From: Flavobacterium hibernum
GTDB taxonomy: Bacteria > Bacteroidota > Bacteroidia > Flavobacteriales > Flavobacteriaceae
Reading direction: 5' to 3'
Length of the DNA: 64,000 bases
Assembly (NCBI RefSeq): GCF_000832125.1
Contig: NZ_JPRK01000008.1
Span: 310,001 to 374,000 of the forward strand
The stretch's first letter is position 1; every line of letters starts with the position of its first letter. The notes under the pieces were generated by a model. The model was not told the origin of the DNA. It did not search any database and saw nothing but the letters and a program-made list of their open reading frames with translations. Of this stretch, positions 25,266-33,710 are shown piece after piece. Position numbers and translations under genes: made by a program.

Positions 25266-25937
25266 ATGGAAATTATACTATCAAATATAAAAATGCAAGT
25301 AAACGAAAAGATCTACGTAAAAGATCCCGAAACATCTGCCTTAGGAAAAAAAATAGTTGAACAAAGTATCCTTCTTATTGATGCTATTGGTTTTGACAAC
25401 TTTACCTTTAAAAAACTAGGAGAAAAAATTGGGTCAAACGAAAGTTCTATTTACCGTTATTTCGAAAATAAACATAAATTATTAGTATATTTATCTTCAT
25501 GGTATTGGAGCTGGATCGAATACAAATTGGTATTTAATACCGCTAATATCATTGATAAAAAAGAGAAATTAAAAAAGGCAATAACAATCGTTACAGAAAA
25601 AGCGACTGATGATCTTTCTACAGATCATATCAACGAAGCTATTTTAAATAAAATTATAATTGCTGAGTTCACCAAAACATTTCATACTAAAGAAGTAGAT
25701 CAGGAAAACAAAGAAGGCTTTTTTTTAATATACAAAAGACTCATTAATAGAATTGTTGCTATTGTAAACGAAGTAAATCCAGATTATCCGTTTGCCAAAT
25801 CATTAGTTTCAACTATTGTAGAAGGTAGTTTACATCAGCACTTTTTAACAGATCATTTAAAAACAATTACAGATTGTAACGAAACTGTTTCCAGTACTCA
25901 GTTTTACATAAATCTTGCAGAAAACGTTTTACGCTAA
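25266..25937 (+). CDS. TetR-family transcriptional regulator
   Basis: 223 residues. The N-terminal DNA-binding domain (about residues 26-72) has the TetR helix-turn-helix: AIGFDNFTFKKLGEKIGSNE followed by SSIYRYFENKHKLL. The C-terminal ligand and dimer domain is not typed. A second possible start is M10 (25293). The gene is the first of a four-gene run with the ABC, HlyD and TolC genes, 14 bp ahead of the ABC gene, and a perfect dyad overlaps its promoter. It probably represses its own export operon and releases it on binding a small molecule; the ligand is unknown. Confidence 0.9.
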   Translation: MEIILSNIKMQVNEKIYVKDPETSALGKKIVEQSILLIDAIGFDNFTFKKLGEKIGSNESSIYRYFENKHKLLVYLSSWYWSWIEYKLVFNTANIIDKKEKLKKAITIVTEKATDDLSTDHINEAILNKIIIAEFTKTFHTKEVDQENKEGFFLIYKRLINRIVAIVNEVNPDYPFAKSLVSTIVEGSLHQHFLTDHLKTITDCNETVSSTQFYINLAENVLR

Positions 25938-25951
25938 TTACAAAAACCATT

Positions 25952-27622
25952 ATGACACCATTAAAACGATTTTACAATTTACTTGAGTTAGATAAGAAAG
26001 ACATTTATCAACTCTTTTTCTACGCCATTTTTGCCGGTTTAATTAGTTTATCGCTTCCGCTGGGAATTCAGGCAATTATAGCCTTTATACAATCAGGAAG
26101 AGTAAGTGCATCTTGGATTGTACTTATTATTCTAGTTGTTGCCGGAGTTGGACTTGTTGGAATTTTAGCTTTTATGCAATTGCGAATTACCGAAAACCTT
26201 CAGCAAAAAATATTTGTTCGTGCTTCGTTTGAATTTGCAGCGCGGTTACCAAAAATAAAATCAGAGGAATTGTACGGAACTTATCCGCCGGAATTAACAA
26301 ATCGCTTTTTTGATACTTTAACCATTCAAAAAGGAACTTCAAAATTATTAACCGATTTCTCAGCCGCTTTACTCCAAATCGTTTTTGGACTTATATTACT
26401 GTCCTTATATCATCCTTATTTTATTGTATTCGGACTTTTACTGTTCATGCTGCTTTACTTCATCTTTAAATTCTCTTATACATCTGGTTTAGAAACTAGT
26501 TTAAAAGAATCAAAATTCAAATACAAAGTTGCCGGTTGGTTACAAGAAATGGCTCGTAACAACTTCAGTTTCAAAAACGAATTAAACTATGATTTTGCAC
26601 TCCAAAAAAACAACTCAATTGTAACGAATTATATTAATTACCGCGAGAAACACTTTAGCGTGATCAAAAAGCAATTTACTCAGCTAATTTTTTTCAAAAT
26701 CATTATTACTGCCAGTTTATTGTCTATTGGAGGATATTTAGTATTAAGTCAGGAAATGAATATTGGGCAATTTGTCGCTGCAGAAATTATCATTTTATTA
26801 GTAATCAATTCTGTCGAAAAGATTATTCTTGGACTTGAAAGTTTCTACGACGTTTTAACAGCTGTCGAAAAAATAGGACAAGTAACTGATTTAGAATTAG
26901 AAGAAAACACAGATCCTGAAAGCGATAATTGCTACACCAATATCACTTTAGAAACTGAGAATTTAAAATTCAAATTTCCAGATGCTCCAATCCATGCGCT
27001 TGATTCTATTACGCTAAAAATTGAACAAGGAGAAAAAATTGTTGTCGACGGAACAAACGGATCAGGAAAAACAACATTAATTCGAGTATTATCTGGTATT
27101 CTAAAACAAAGTTCTGGCGCATTTTACATCAACGATGATACTTTTAGAAAAATAAACATCAAACAATATCGCTCTCAAATTGGTAATATCATTCATAACG
27201 AAACACCATTTGAAGGAACTATTTTAGAAAACATCACTTTTAATGATCCTAACATTAGTTCTGAGGATTTAAAATGGGCATTAGATGGAGTTCAGCTTAG
27301 CTCCTTTATAAAACAATTACCAAAAGGATTAGATACGCATATTTATCCTGAAGGAAGACAATTATCGTCGTCTAATGCACAAAAAATACTATTAGCAAGA
27401 AGTATAATTCACAAACCAAAAATACTTTTTTACGAAGACCCAACAGATACTATGGACGAAAATGTTGCCAATGAAATTATCGATTTTATTGCTTCTGAGA
27501 AAAACAAATGGACGATTATTGTTTCATCCAAAAATCCGCATTGGAAAACAAAATCTACACGCAGAATAACAATGCAAAACGGCCTTATTTTACTTGATCA
27601 AAAAAACGATACGCCATGTTAA
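25952..27622 (+). CDS. ABC exporter half-transporter with degenerate ATPase motifs
   Basis: 556 residues. The N-terminal part (about 1-310) has roughly six membrane helices; the C-terminal part (about 315-556) is a nucleotide-binding domain. Walker A is intact (GTNGSGKTT, about 369-377). The other motifs are not: the signature LSGGQ reads LSSSNAQ (about 470), Walker B reads LFYEDP where LLLDEP is normal, the Q-loop glutamine region reads IIHNETPF, and the switch histidine region reads VSSKNPHW. ATP hydrolysis may therefore be slow or altered. No C39 peptidase domain is present. It overlaps the HlyD gene by 7 bp. Together with HlyD and TolC it forms a type I-like tripartite exporter; the substrate is unknown. 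Confidence 0.88.
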   Translation: MTPLKRFYNLLELDKKDIYQLFFYAIFAGLISLSLPLGIQAIIAFIQSGRVSASWIVLIILVVAGVGLVGILAFMQLRITENLQQKIFVRASFEFAARLPKIKSEELYGTYPPELTNRFFDTLTIQKGTSKLLTDFSAALLQIVFGLILLSLYHPYFIVFGLLLFMLLYFIFKFSYTSGLETSLKESKFKYKVAGWLQEMARNNFSFKNELNYDFALQKNNSIVTNYINYREKHFSVIKKQFTQLIFFKIIITASLLSIGGYLVLSQEMNIGQFVAAEIIILLVINSVEKIILGLESFYDVLTAVEKIGQVTDLELEENTDPESDNCYTNITLETENLKFKFPDAPIHALDSITLKIEQGEKIVVDGTNGSGKTTLIRVLSGILKQSSGAFYINDDTFRKINIKQYRSQIGNIIHNETPFEGTILENITFNDPNISSEDLKWALDGVQLSSFIKQLPKGLDTHIYPEGRQLSSSNAQKILLARSIIHKPKILFYEDPTDTMDENVANEIIDFIASEKNKWTIIVSSKNPHWKTKSTRRITMQNGLILLDQKNDTPC

Positions 27623-28962
27623 ACATATCTGATAATAAAACCAAATTACAGCCACTTGATCGATATACATCTATAAAAAATTTAAACGATAGAGCTCAAT
27701 ATAAAGTTTTAAACAAAATTATAATTGTTACTTCGATTTTAGGATTAATTGCTCTTTTTCTGCCATGGACACAAAACGTTTCCGGATCAGGAGCTGTTAC
27801 AACTTTAAAACCCAATCAAAGACCACAATCTATCCAGAGTGTTATTTCTGGTCGAATTGAAAAATGGTACGTACAAGAAGGTGATTTTGTAAAAAAAGGC
27901 GATACTATTTTATTTATTTCGGAGATTAAAGAAGATTACATGGATCCGAATTTAGTGCAAAACACCAAAAATCAGGTCGATGCAAAGAAAAACTCTTTAG
28001 AATCTTATGATGAAAAAGTACAAACCCTTTCAACTCAGATTCAAGCGATAGAGAATGAAAAAAGACTAAAATTAGAACAAGCCAAAAACAAAGTCAGACA
28101 GTCTCTTTTAAAAATAAAAAGTGACAGTATTGATCTTGTTGCCGCCAAAACACAATTACGAATTGCAAATACGCAATACAATCGTTCGGTTCAATTAAAT
28201 AAAGAAGGCTTAAAACCACTTACAGATGTCGAGGAAAAGCGCTTAAAACAACAAGATGTTGATGCGAAAATAATAACACAAGAGAACAAATACCTGACTA
28301 GTAAAAATGAATATATAAATGCTAAAGTTGAGATTAATCGAATTTCTGCAGAATACTCTGAAAAAATAGCTAAAGCAAAAAGCGACCAATTTACAACCTT
28401 GAGCAACAAATTTGACACTGAAGCTCAGGTAAGTAAATTAGAAAACCAATACACAAACTACAGCTTAAGAAACGGTATGTATTATATTAAAGCGGTTCAA
28501 AGCGGTTATATCAACAGAGCTTTGCAAGCAGGTTTGGGCGAAACCATTAAAGAAGGAACCCCAATTGTAACCATAATGCCGGCGCAATATGATCTTGCCG
28601 TTGAAACGTATGTAAATCCAATCGATTTACCTCTAATTAAAAAAGGAGAAAAAGTACGCGTTTGGTTTGATGGTTGGCCAACAATTGTATTTGCAGGCTG
28701 GCCAGATATGTCGTACGGAACTTTTGGTGGTAAAGTAGTTGCTATTGAAAATTTTATAAGCACCAACGGGAAATACAGAGTTCTAATTGCTCCAGATGCC
28801 GAGGAAGCGCATTGGCCAAAACAATTAAGTATTGGCTCTGGCGCGCAAACAATTGCTTTATTAGATACCGTACCAATTTGGTTTGAAATCTGGAGAACCT
28901 TAAACGGCTTCCCTCCTAATTATTACAAAAGCGGAGAAAAAGAAACTAAAGAGAAAAAATAA
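27616..28962 (+). CDS. HlyD-family membrane fusion protein
   Basis: 448 residues. One membrane segment (about 36-52, IIIVTSILGLIALFLPW) is followed by a biotinyl-lipoyl-like half (VISGRIEKWYVQEGDFVKKGDTIL), a long periplasmic coiled-coil hairpin (about 115-275), the returning lipoyl half (IKAVQSGYINRALQAGLGETIKEGTPI) and a beta-barrel domain. It joins the inner-membrane ABC protein to the TolC channel. It overlaps both neighbours (7 bp and 1 bp), so the three are translationally coupled. Confidence 0.92.
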   Translation: MLNISDNKTKLQPLDRYTSIKNLNDRAQYKVLNKIIIVTSILGLIALFLPWTQNVSGSGAVTTLKPNQRPQSIQSVISGRIEKWYVQEGDFVKKGDTILFISEIKEDYMDPNLVQNTKNQVDAKKNSLESYDEKVQTLSTQIQAIENEKRLKLEQAKNKVRQSLLKIKSDSIDLVAAKTQLRIANTQYNRSVQLNKEGLKPLTDVEEKRLKQQDVDAKIITQENKYLTSKNEYINAKVEINRISAEYSEKIAKAKSDQFTTLSNKFDTEAQVSKLENQYTNYSLRNGMYYIKAVQSGYINRALQAGLGETIKEGTPIVTIMPAQYDLAVETYVNPIDLPLIKKGEKVRVWFDGWPTIVFAGWPDMSYGTFGGKVVAIENFISTNGKYRVLIAPDAEEAHWPKQLSIGSGAQTIALLDTVPIWFEIWRTLNGFPPNYYKSGEKETKEKK

Positions 28963-30350
28963 TGAAACGAATACTTATAGCTTTTCTTTTTTTGAGTTGT
29001 ACCGCATTTGGTCAACAAACAATTTCTAAAGAACTTACTTATAATGAGTTTCTTGGATATGTAAAAAAATATCATCCTTTGGTTAAAAGTGCTAATTTAG
29101 AACTAAGTGAAGCACAAGCTAATTTGATGATGGCCCGAGGTGGTTTTGACCCGAAAATTGAGGTCGATTTTAGTAAAAAACAATTCAAGGACAAGGAATA
29201 TTACTCTATTTTGAATAGTAGTTTTAAAATTCCAACTTGGTACGGAATTGAGCTTAAAGCAGGATTTGACAATAATGAAGGTGTTTACCTTAACCCGGAA
29301 AATACAACGCCAAATGCAGGATTAACTTCGTTTGGAATCAGTGTTCCGCTTGGGCAAGGATTATTTATCAATCAACGAATGGCCGATGTTCGTAAAGCTA
29401 AAATCCAGATAAAACTAAGCCAGTCCGAAAGAAAACTTCAAGCTGTTAGCGTTTTGTATGATGCTTCATTAGCTTATTTTAACTGGAAGAAGAACTTTGA
29501 GGAAATGAAGCTTTATGAAACTTACAACAACAATGCTGAAATACGTTTGGAAGGAATAAAATCTTTGATCACTCAAGGTGATAAACCAGCCATAGATAGT
29601 ATTGAAGCAGGAATTATTGTAAAAAACAGAGCTTTAAGTCTTGAAGATTCTAAGTTAAAATTAGCCAAAGCAAAACTCGAATTGTCCAATTTTATGTGGA
29701 TTGACAACAACATTCCGCTAGAAATTTCAGATGATCTTGTGCCGGAAACTGCTCTGGAATCGACATTGCAGGAAACTTTAAAAACAAACGATTTGTTGCA
29801 AAAGGATTTTAGCTTGGATACTCATCCAAAAATAAATGCTTTGCAAAACAAAATAGATATGCTAACTGTAGACAAACAGTTGAAGCAAAATATGCTATTG
29901 CCGAAAATAAATGTGGGTTACTCCTATTTATCTGAGCCTAGTTATATTGACAATTATCGTTTTGAAGATTACAAAATTGGTTTAGATTTTGCCTTTCCCT
30001 TATTTCTGCGTAAAGAACGCGGAAGCTTAAAATTAGCCAAGTATAAGCTTTTGGAAAGCGAATTTACTTTGGCATTAGAGAAAACACAATTAAGCAATAA
30101 AATAAGTGCTCAAAAAATTGAAATCAATTCGCTTGTAAAACAAAAAAAGCTCGCTAAAGATTTAGTGCAAAACAATTTAACAATGCTCAATTCTGAAGAA
30201 CGTTTATTCACTTTTGGAGAAAGTTCATTGTTTTTGATTAATACTCGTGAGAATAATTTAGTAAGTGCAAAATTAGCCTCAATTGCTCTCGAAAACAGAT
30301 TTTACATCTCTAATTCAGAGCTTTTCAAAATTATGGCAAATCCTGATTAA
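28962..30350 (+). CDS. TolC-family outer-membrane channel
   Basis: 462 residues. A signal peptide (about 1-17, ending TAFGQ) is followed by the two-fold repeated TolC architecture: long helices broken by short beta segments (GFDPKIEVDFSKKQFKDKEY, then PKINVGYSYLSEP in the second half). It forms the outer-membrane duct for the upstream ABC-HlyD pair. The start codon overlaps the HlyD stop codon (TAATG). No terminator follows directly; instead a dyad repeat at 30362-30443 separates it from the convergent DUF445 gene and may serve as one. Confidence 0.92.
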   Translation: MKRILIAFLFLSCTAFGQQTISKELTYNEFLGYVKKYHPLVKSANLELSEAQANLMMARGGFDPKIEVDFSKKQFKDKEYYSILNSSFKIPTWYGIELKAGFDNNEGVYLNPENTTPNAGLTSFGISVPLGQGLFINQRMADVRKAKIQIKLSQSERKLQAVSVLYDASLAYFNWKKNFEEMKLYETYNNNAEIRLEGIKSLITQGDKPAIDSIEAGIIVKNRALSLEDSKLKLAKAKLELSNFMWIDNNIPLEISDDLVPETALESTLQETLKTNDLLQKDFSLDTHPKINALQNKIDMLTVDKQLKQNMLLPKINVGYSYLSEPSYIDNYRFEDYKIGLDFAFPLFLRKERGSLKLAKYKLLESEFTLALEKTQLSNKISAQKIEINSLVKQKKLAKDLVQNNLTMLNSEERLFTFGESSLFLINTRENNLVSAKLASIALENRFYISNSELFKIMANPD

Positions 30351-30361
30351 TTAAAGTTTTT

Positions 30362-30443
30362 CACCATATAAGTCATATAAGCTATTATAAGTTTCTGCCT
30401 TTTAGCGCTCTTATTTAAATGAACTTATATGACTTATATGGTG
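30362..30443. repeat. Dyad repeat of the CACCATATAAG word family
   Basis: Perfect 20-bp arms, CACCATATAAGTCATATAAG (30362-30381) and its complement (30424-30443), flanked by T and A runs, in the gap between convergent genes. Same architecture as 17371-17430; a single arm with changes occurs at 33594-33613. Confidence 0.85.
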
Positions 30444-30451
30444 ACAAAAAA

Positions 30452-31708
30452 TTAAACTACAAAATAATGATACGTCCATTCTACGGCGTAAATTATAAGT
30501 CCGATGAGTCCGCCAACTAAAGTTCCGTTGATTCTAATATACTGCAGATCTTTACCTATTTCTAATTCTAACTTCTCCGAAACTTCTTTTCCGTCCCAAC
30601 TTTTTACAGTTGAAGAAATTAAATCTCCAATTACTTTTTTATTGTTTAGAAGGATCGAAAGTAAATCGTTCTTGATAAAATTGTTGATCTTGTCAATCAT
30701 AACAGCATCTTCTTTGATTCCGTTTCCAAAACTCTGAATCAAACCAGAAATATTTTTCTTTATCGATGATTCATCACCTTTTTCTAAATCATTACTAATA
30801 GACAATTTTATTTCGTCCCAAATTCCGTTTATATAATCCTGAACCTCTTTTTTTCCAGCAAAACTTAGAATCATATTATTGATTTTGATTCTCATTTCTT
30901 CTGAGTTTTTTACTTTATCCAGAAAATTATAAACATATTCATCGATTTTAATCCTAATGTCACTTCCAGGCTTTTTAGCCTCATTTAAAAAATCTGCCAA
31001 ACCATTAAAAACTCCTTCTGTAATACTTTTATCGGCTAAGCCAAAACTCAAAAAAGGCGTCGATTCTTTTACTTTTTTCCGAATCAAATCTTTGTTGTTA
31101 CTCAATTCCGTGCTCATAACATTTAGAACATTGGTTAGCAATTCGTCCTTTACATTGCCTTTTTGCAAAGGTTCTAAAGCCAACGCCACCCATTCTCCAA
31201 AATTAATTCCCTCTAATTTTGCTGCAAATTGAACTTGAATGAAATGCTTTATATCTTCATCTTTTATTGTTCTTAAAACTCCTGGAATAACATTTACAAC
31301 AACCAAATTGGCAATTTTATTTGCATTTTCGTCATGCGAAAGCCATTCTGAAGCTTTTGTAGCAAAGTTGAACTCGTCTATTTTAATTTCGAGTTTTTCA
31401 CGATTTAGAAATTCTTCCGAAACAAAATTTCCCAGATTTTCGCCAATCTCATTTTTCTTTGTCGGAATAATTGCCGTATGCCAAATTGGAATTCCTAGCG
31501 GATGACGAAATAAAGCCACAACAGCGAACCAATCTGCAATTCCTCCAACCATTGCCGCTTCGCTAAAAGCCTGCAACATTGGTATCTTAAAATAAATCGC
31601 AATTATAAATAATAGTACTGCAAAGCCTAAGAGCGCAAGAGCATTACTTTTCATTTTATTTAAAGCTTTCTTTTTTAATATATTTTCCTGATCTATTGAC
31701 GTTTCCAT
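30452..31708 (-). CDS. DUF445 family membrane protein
   Basis: 418 residues. A hydrophobic N-terminal region (about 20-60, ALALLGFAVLLFIIAIYF) leads into the DUF445 signature AAMVGGIADWFAVVALFRHPLGIPIWHTAIIP. A long mostly helical soluble part follows (ending near residue 390), and a C-terminal membrane helix (GGLIGLIIYAVEW). The family is widespread but its function is not established; links to membrane or stress physiology are reported only loosely. The gene stands alone, convergent with the TolC gene and divergent from map. Confidence 0.9.
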   Translation of the reverse strand: METSIDQENILKKKALNKMKSNALALLGFAVLLFIIAIYFKIPMLQAFSEAAMVGGIADWFAVVALFRHPLGIPIWHTAIIPTKKNEIGENLGNFVSEEFLNREKLEIKIDEFNFATKASEWLSHDENANKIANLVVVNVIPGVLRTIKDEDIKHFIQVQFAAKLEGINFGEWVALALEPLQKGNVKDELLTNVLNVMSTELSNNKDLIRKKVKESTPFLSFGLADKSITEGVFNGLADFLNEAKKPGSDIRIKIDEYVYNFLDKVKNSEEMRIKINNMILSFAGKKEVQDYINGIWDEIKLSISNDLEKGDESSIKKNISGLIQSFGNGIKEDAVMIDKINNFIKNDLLSILLNNKKVIGDLISSTVKSWDGKEVSEKLELEIGKDLQYIRINGTLVGGLIGLIIYAVEWTYHYFVV

Positions 31709-31770
31709 AATTTCATTACTTTTAAATCTTACTAATTTACGTTTTTTCTGTCAAATAGTAATTGAAAAGG

Positions 31771-31894
31771 TTTGCCACGAATTCCACGAATTAACACGAA
31801 TTTATTTTTTTATAAATTTTAAGACAATCAAATTCGTGAAATTCAATTTTTACATTACTATTCATTCGTGCCAATTCGTGAAATTCGTGGCAAA
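31771..31894. repeat. Dyad repeat of the CACGAATT word family
   Basis: Each 31-base arm (31771-31801 and 31864-31894) holds three copies of CACGAATT (or the complement AATTCGTG) separated by two bases. The words match across the dyad while the spacers do not. It fills the gap between DUF445 and map and overlaps the front of the longer reading frame ahead of map. Confidence 0.85.
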
Positions 31895-31937
31895 AAATTT
31901 AAAACTTCTCAACATAAAAAAAATAATATTAAAATTG

Positions 31938-31945
31938 TACTTTTG
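31938..31945 (+). promoter_or_regulatory. -7 box TACTTTTG of map
   Basis: Perfect TAnnTTTG element 21 bases before the ATG at 31967; it supports that start. Confidence 0.6.
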
Positions 31946-31966
31946 CGAACTGAATATCTGAAAAAT

Positions 31967-32785
31967 ATGATTATCCAAAAAAGTAGAGAAGAAATTGAAT
32001 TAATGCGCGAAAGTGCTTTGATCGTATCTAAAACATTAGGAATGATTGCTTCTGAAATTAAAGAAGGAGTTACTACATTATATCTTGACAAATTAGCCGA
32101 AGAATTTATTCGTGATCATGGTGCAGTTCCAAGTTTTCTTGGGTTGTATGATTTCCCGAATTCACTTTGTATGAGTCCAAATTCGCAAGTTGTACACGGA
32201 ATTCCAAATAACAAACCTCTTGAAAGTGGTGATGTTATTTCGGTAGATTGCGGTGCTTTTAAAAACGGATATCATGGAGATCATGCTTATAGTTTTGAAA
32301 TTGGAGAAGTTGCTCCAGAAGTAAAGAAACTTTTGCAAGTAACAAAAGAATCTCTTTATGTTGGAATTAGAGAATTTAGAGCTGGAAATCGTGTTGAAGA
32401 TGTTGGAAATGCGATTCAAAAATATACAGAATCTCACGGTTACGGAGTTGTTCGCGAATTGGTTGGTCATGGTTTAGGGCAAAAAATGCACGAAGAACCA
32501 GAAATGCCAAACTACGGAAAACGCGGTCGTGGTAAACTTTTTGTTGAAGGAATGGTTGTTGCAATTGAGCCAATGATTAATCTTGGAACTAAAAACATCA
32601 AACAACACAAAGACGGCTGGACTATTACAACTGCCGACGGAAAAGCTAGTGCGCATTTTGAACATGATGTTGCTTTAATCGATGGAAAACCAGAATTATT
32701 ATCAACTTTTCAATACATCTATAAAGCTCTAGGAATCGAAAGCAATGAAGAAGATGAATTCAGAAAAGTGCCGTTAGTTCTATAA
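31967..32785 (+). CDS. map: Methionine aminopeptidase, type I
   Basis: 272 residues. Removes the N-terminal methionine from new proteins using two metal ions. D94 and D105 (VDCGAFKNGYHGDH) are metal ligands, followed by the family His in VGHGLGQKMHEEP, a Glu in IEPMINLG and the final Glu in AHFEHDVAL. The start MIIQKSREEIELM at 31967 is chosen because upstream codons from 31868 run through a dyad repeat and the -7 box at 31938-31945. Type I length without N-terminal extension. A methyltransferase gene follows after 26 bp and may be co-transcribed. Confidence 0.96.
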   Translation: MIIQKSREEIELMRESALIVSKTLGMIASEIKEGVTTLYLDKLAEEFIRDHGAVPSFLGLYDFPNSLCMSPNSQVVHGIPNNKPLESGDVISVDCGAFKNGYHGDHAYSFEIGEVAPEVKKLLQVTKESLYVGIREFRAGNRVEDVGNAIQKYTESHGYGVVRELVGHGLGQKMHEEPEMPNYGKRGRGKLFVEGMVVAIEPMINLGTKNIKQHKDGWTITTADGKASAHFEHDVALIDGKPELLSTFQYIYKALGIESNEEDEFRKVPLVL

Positions 32786-32811
32786 TTAAAATCAACCCCG
32801 AATAAAACCCT

Positions 32812-33585
32812 GTGAAAAAATTATTCAAATTAGTCCTTAATACAATTCCTCGTCCATTATTAATTCGTTTGAGCTATGTGGCTCGTCCGGTTTTGGCATT
32901 TTCATTAAAAGGAACCAAATATACTGATCCGATTGATGGAAGGAGCTTCAAATCATTTTTGCCTTATGGATACGGAAAACAACGTAATAATGTGCTTTCA
33001 CCAAGTACACTTTCGTTAGAAAGACACCGTTTACTTTGGTTGTACTTAAACGATCAGACTGATTTTTTTACAGCACCAAAAAAGGTATTGCATTTTGCTC
33101 CGGAACAAGCTTTTTACAAAAGATTCCGTAAGCAAAAGAATCTTGATTATACGACCACCGATTTGTTTTCGCCTTTGGCAGATGTAAAAGCTGATATTTG
33201 CAATTTGCCTTTTAAAGACAACGAATATGATGTTATTTTGTGCAATCACGTTTTAGAACATATTCCAGACGACACAAAAGCAATGCAGGAATTATTTCGT
33301 GTTCTAAAACCTGGAGGAATGGCGATTTTACAAATTCCGCAAGATCTATCAAGAGATGTTACTTTTGCTGATGATACTATTACAGATCAAAAAGAACGCG
33401 CTAAAATTTTTGGACAATACGATCACGTTCGTATTTATGGCCGTGACTATTTTGACAAATTAAGAAGCATCGGCTTTATCGTAATCGAAGAAGATTACAC
33501 TAATAAAATTACACCAGAATTAGTTGAAAAATATTGCTTAGCAAAAGGAGAAATTATTCCGCTTTGCTTTAAGCCGGAAAACTAA
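32812..33585 (+). CDS. Class I SAM-dependent methyltransferase
   Basis: 257 residues, GTG start. The Methyltransf_11-like core lies at about residues 95-205: VLHFAPEQAFYKRF (motif I, without the usual GxGxG), DYTTTDLFSPLADVKADICN, and LPFKDNEYDVILCNHVLEHI followed by ALQELFRVLKPGG-type residues. The substrate is unknown. The degenerate motif I is noted, and the rest of the fold is standard. It follows map by 26 bp on the same strand and ends before a repeat fragment and a terminator. Confidence 0.85.
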   Translation: MKKLFKLVLNTIPRPLLIRLSYVARPVLAFSLKGTKYTDPIDGRSFKSFLPYGYGKQRNNVLSPSTLSLERHRLLWLYLNDQTDFFTAPKKVLHFAPEQAFYKRFRKQKNLDYTTTDLFSPLADVKADICNLPFKDNEYDVILCNHVLEHIPDDTKAMQELFRVLKPGGMAILQIPQDLSRDVTFADDTITDQKERAKIFGQYDHVRIYGRDYFDKLRSIGFIVIEEDYTNKITPELVEKYCLAKGEIIPLCFKPEN

Positions 33586-33593
33586 TTTTTTTT

Positions 33594-33613
33594 CACCATA
33601 TAAGTGATGTAAG
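33594..33613. repeat. Single-arm fragment of the CACCATATAAG repeat family
   Basis: CACCATATAAGTGATGTAAG, directly after the methyltransferase stop, matches one arm of the 30362-30443 dyad with two changes. No second arm is present. Confidence 0.6.
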
Positions 33614-33617
33614 TTCA

Positions 33618-33668
33618 CTTAAAAAGAGTTTTCAAATTATTGATATTTTGAAAACTCTTTATTTTTTT
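33618..33668 (+). terminator. Terminator of the map-methyltransferase unit
   Basis: Stem AAAGAGTTTTCAAA and its complement (33623-33636 with 33647-33660), followed by a T run. Confidence 0.85.
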
Positions 33669-33710
33669 TAGCCCAATTCCTAAATTATAAGCCAACCAAA
33701 TTTCTAAACC

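Noticed and set aside
25952..30350. Bacteriocin or peptide secretion system
   Set aside because: The ABC protein lacks the C39 leader peptidase, and no small double-Gly precursor gene is seen nearby; tripartite export of an unknown substrate is all that can be said.
31771..31894. Regularly spaced short words resembling a CRISPR array
   Set aside because: The words are only 8 bases, spaced by two bases and arranged as a dyad, not as direct repeats with unique 30-base spacers; no cas genes are present.
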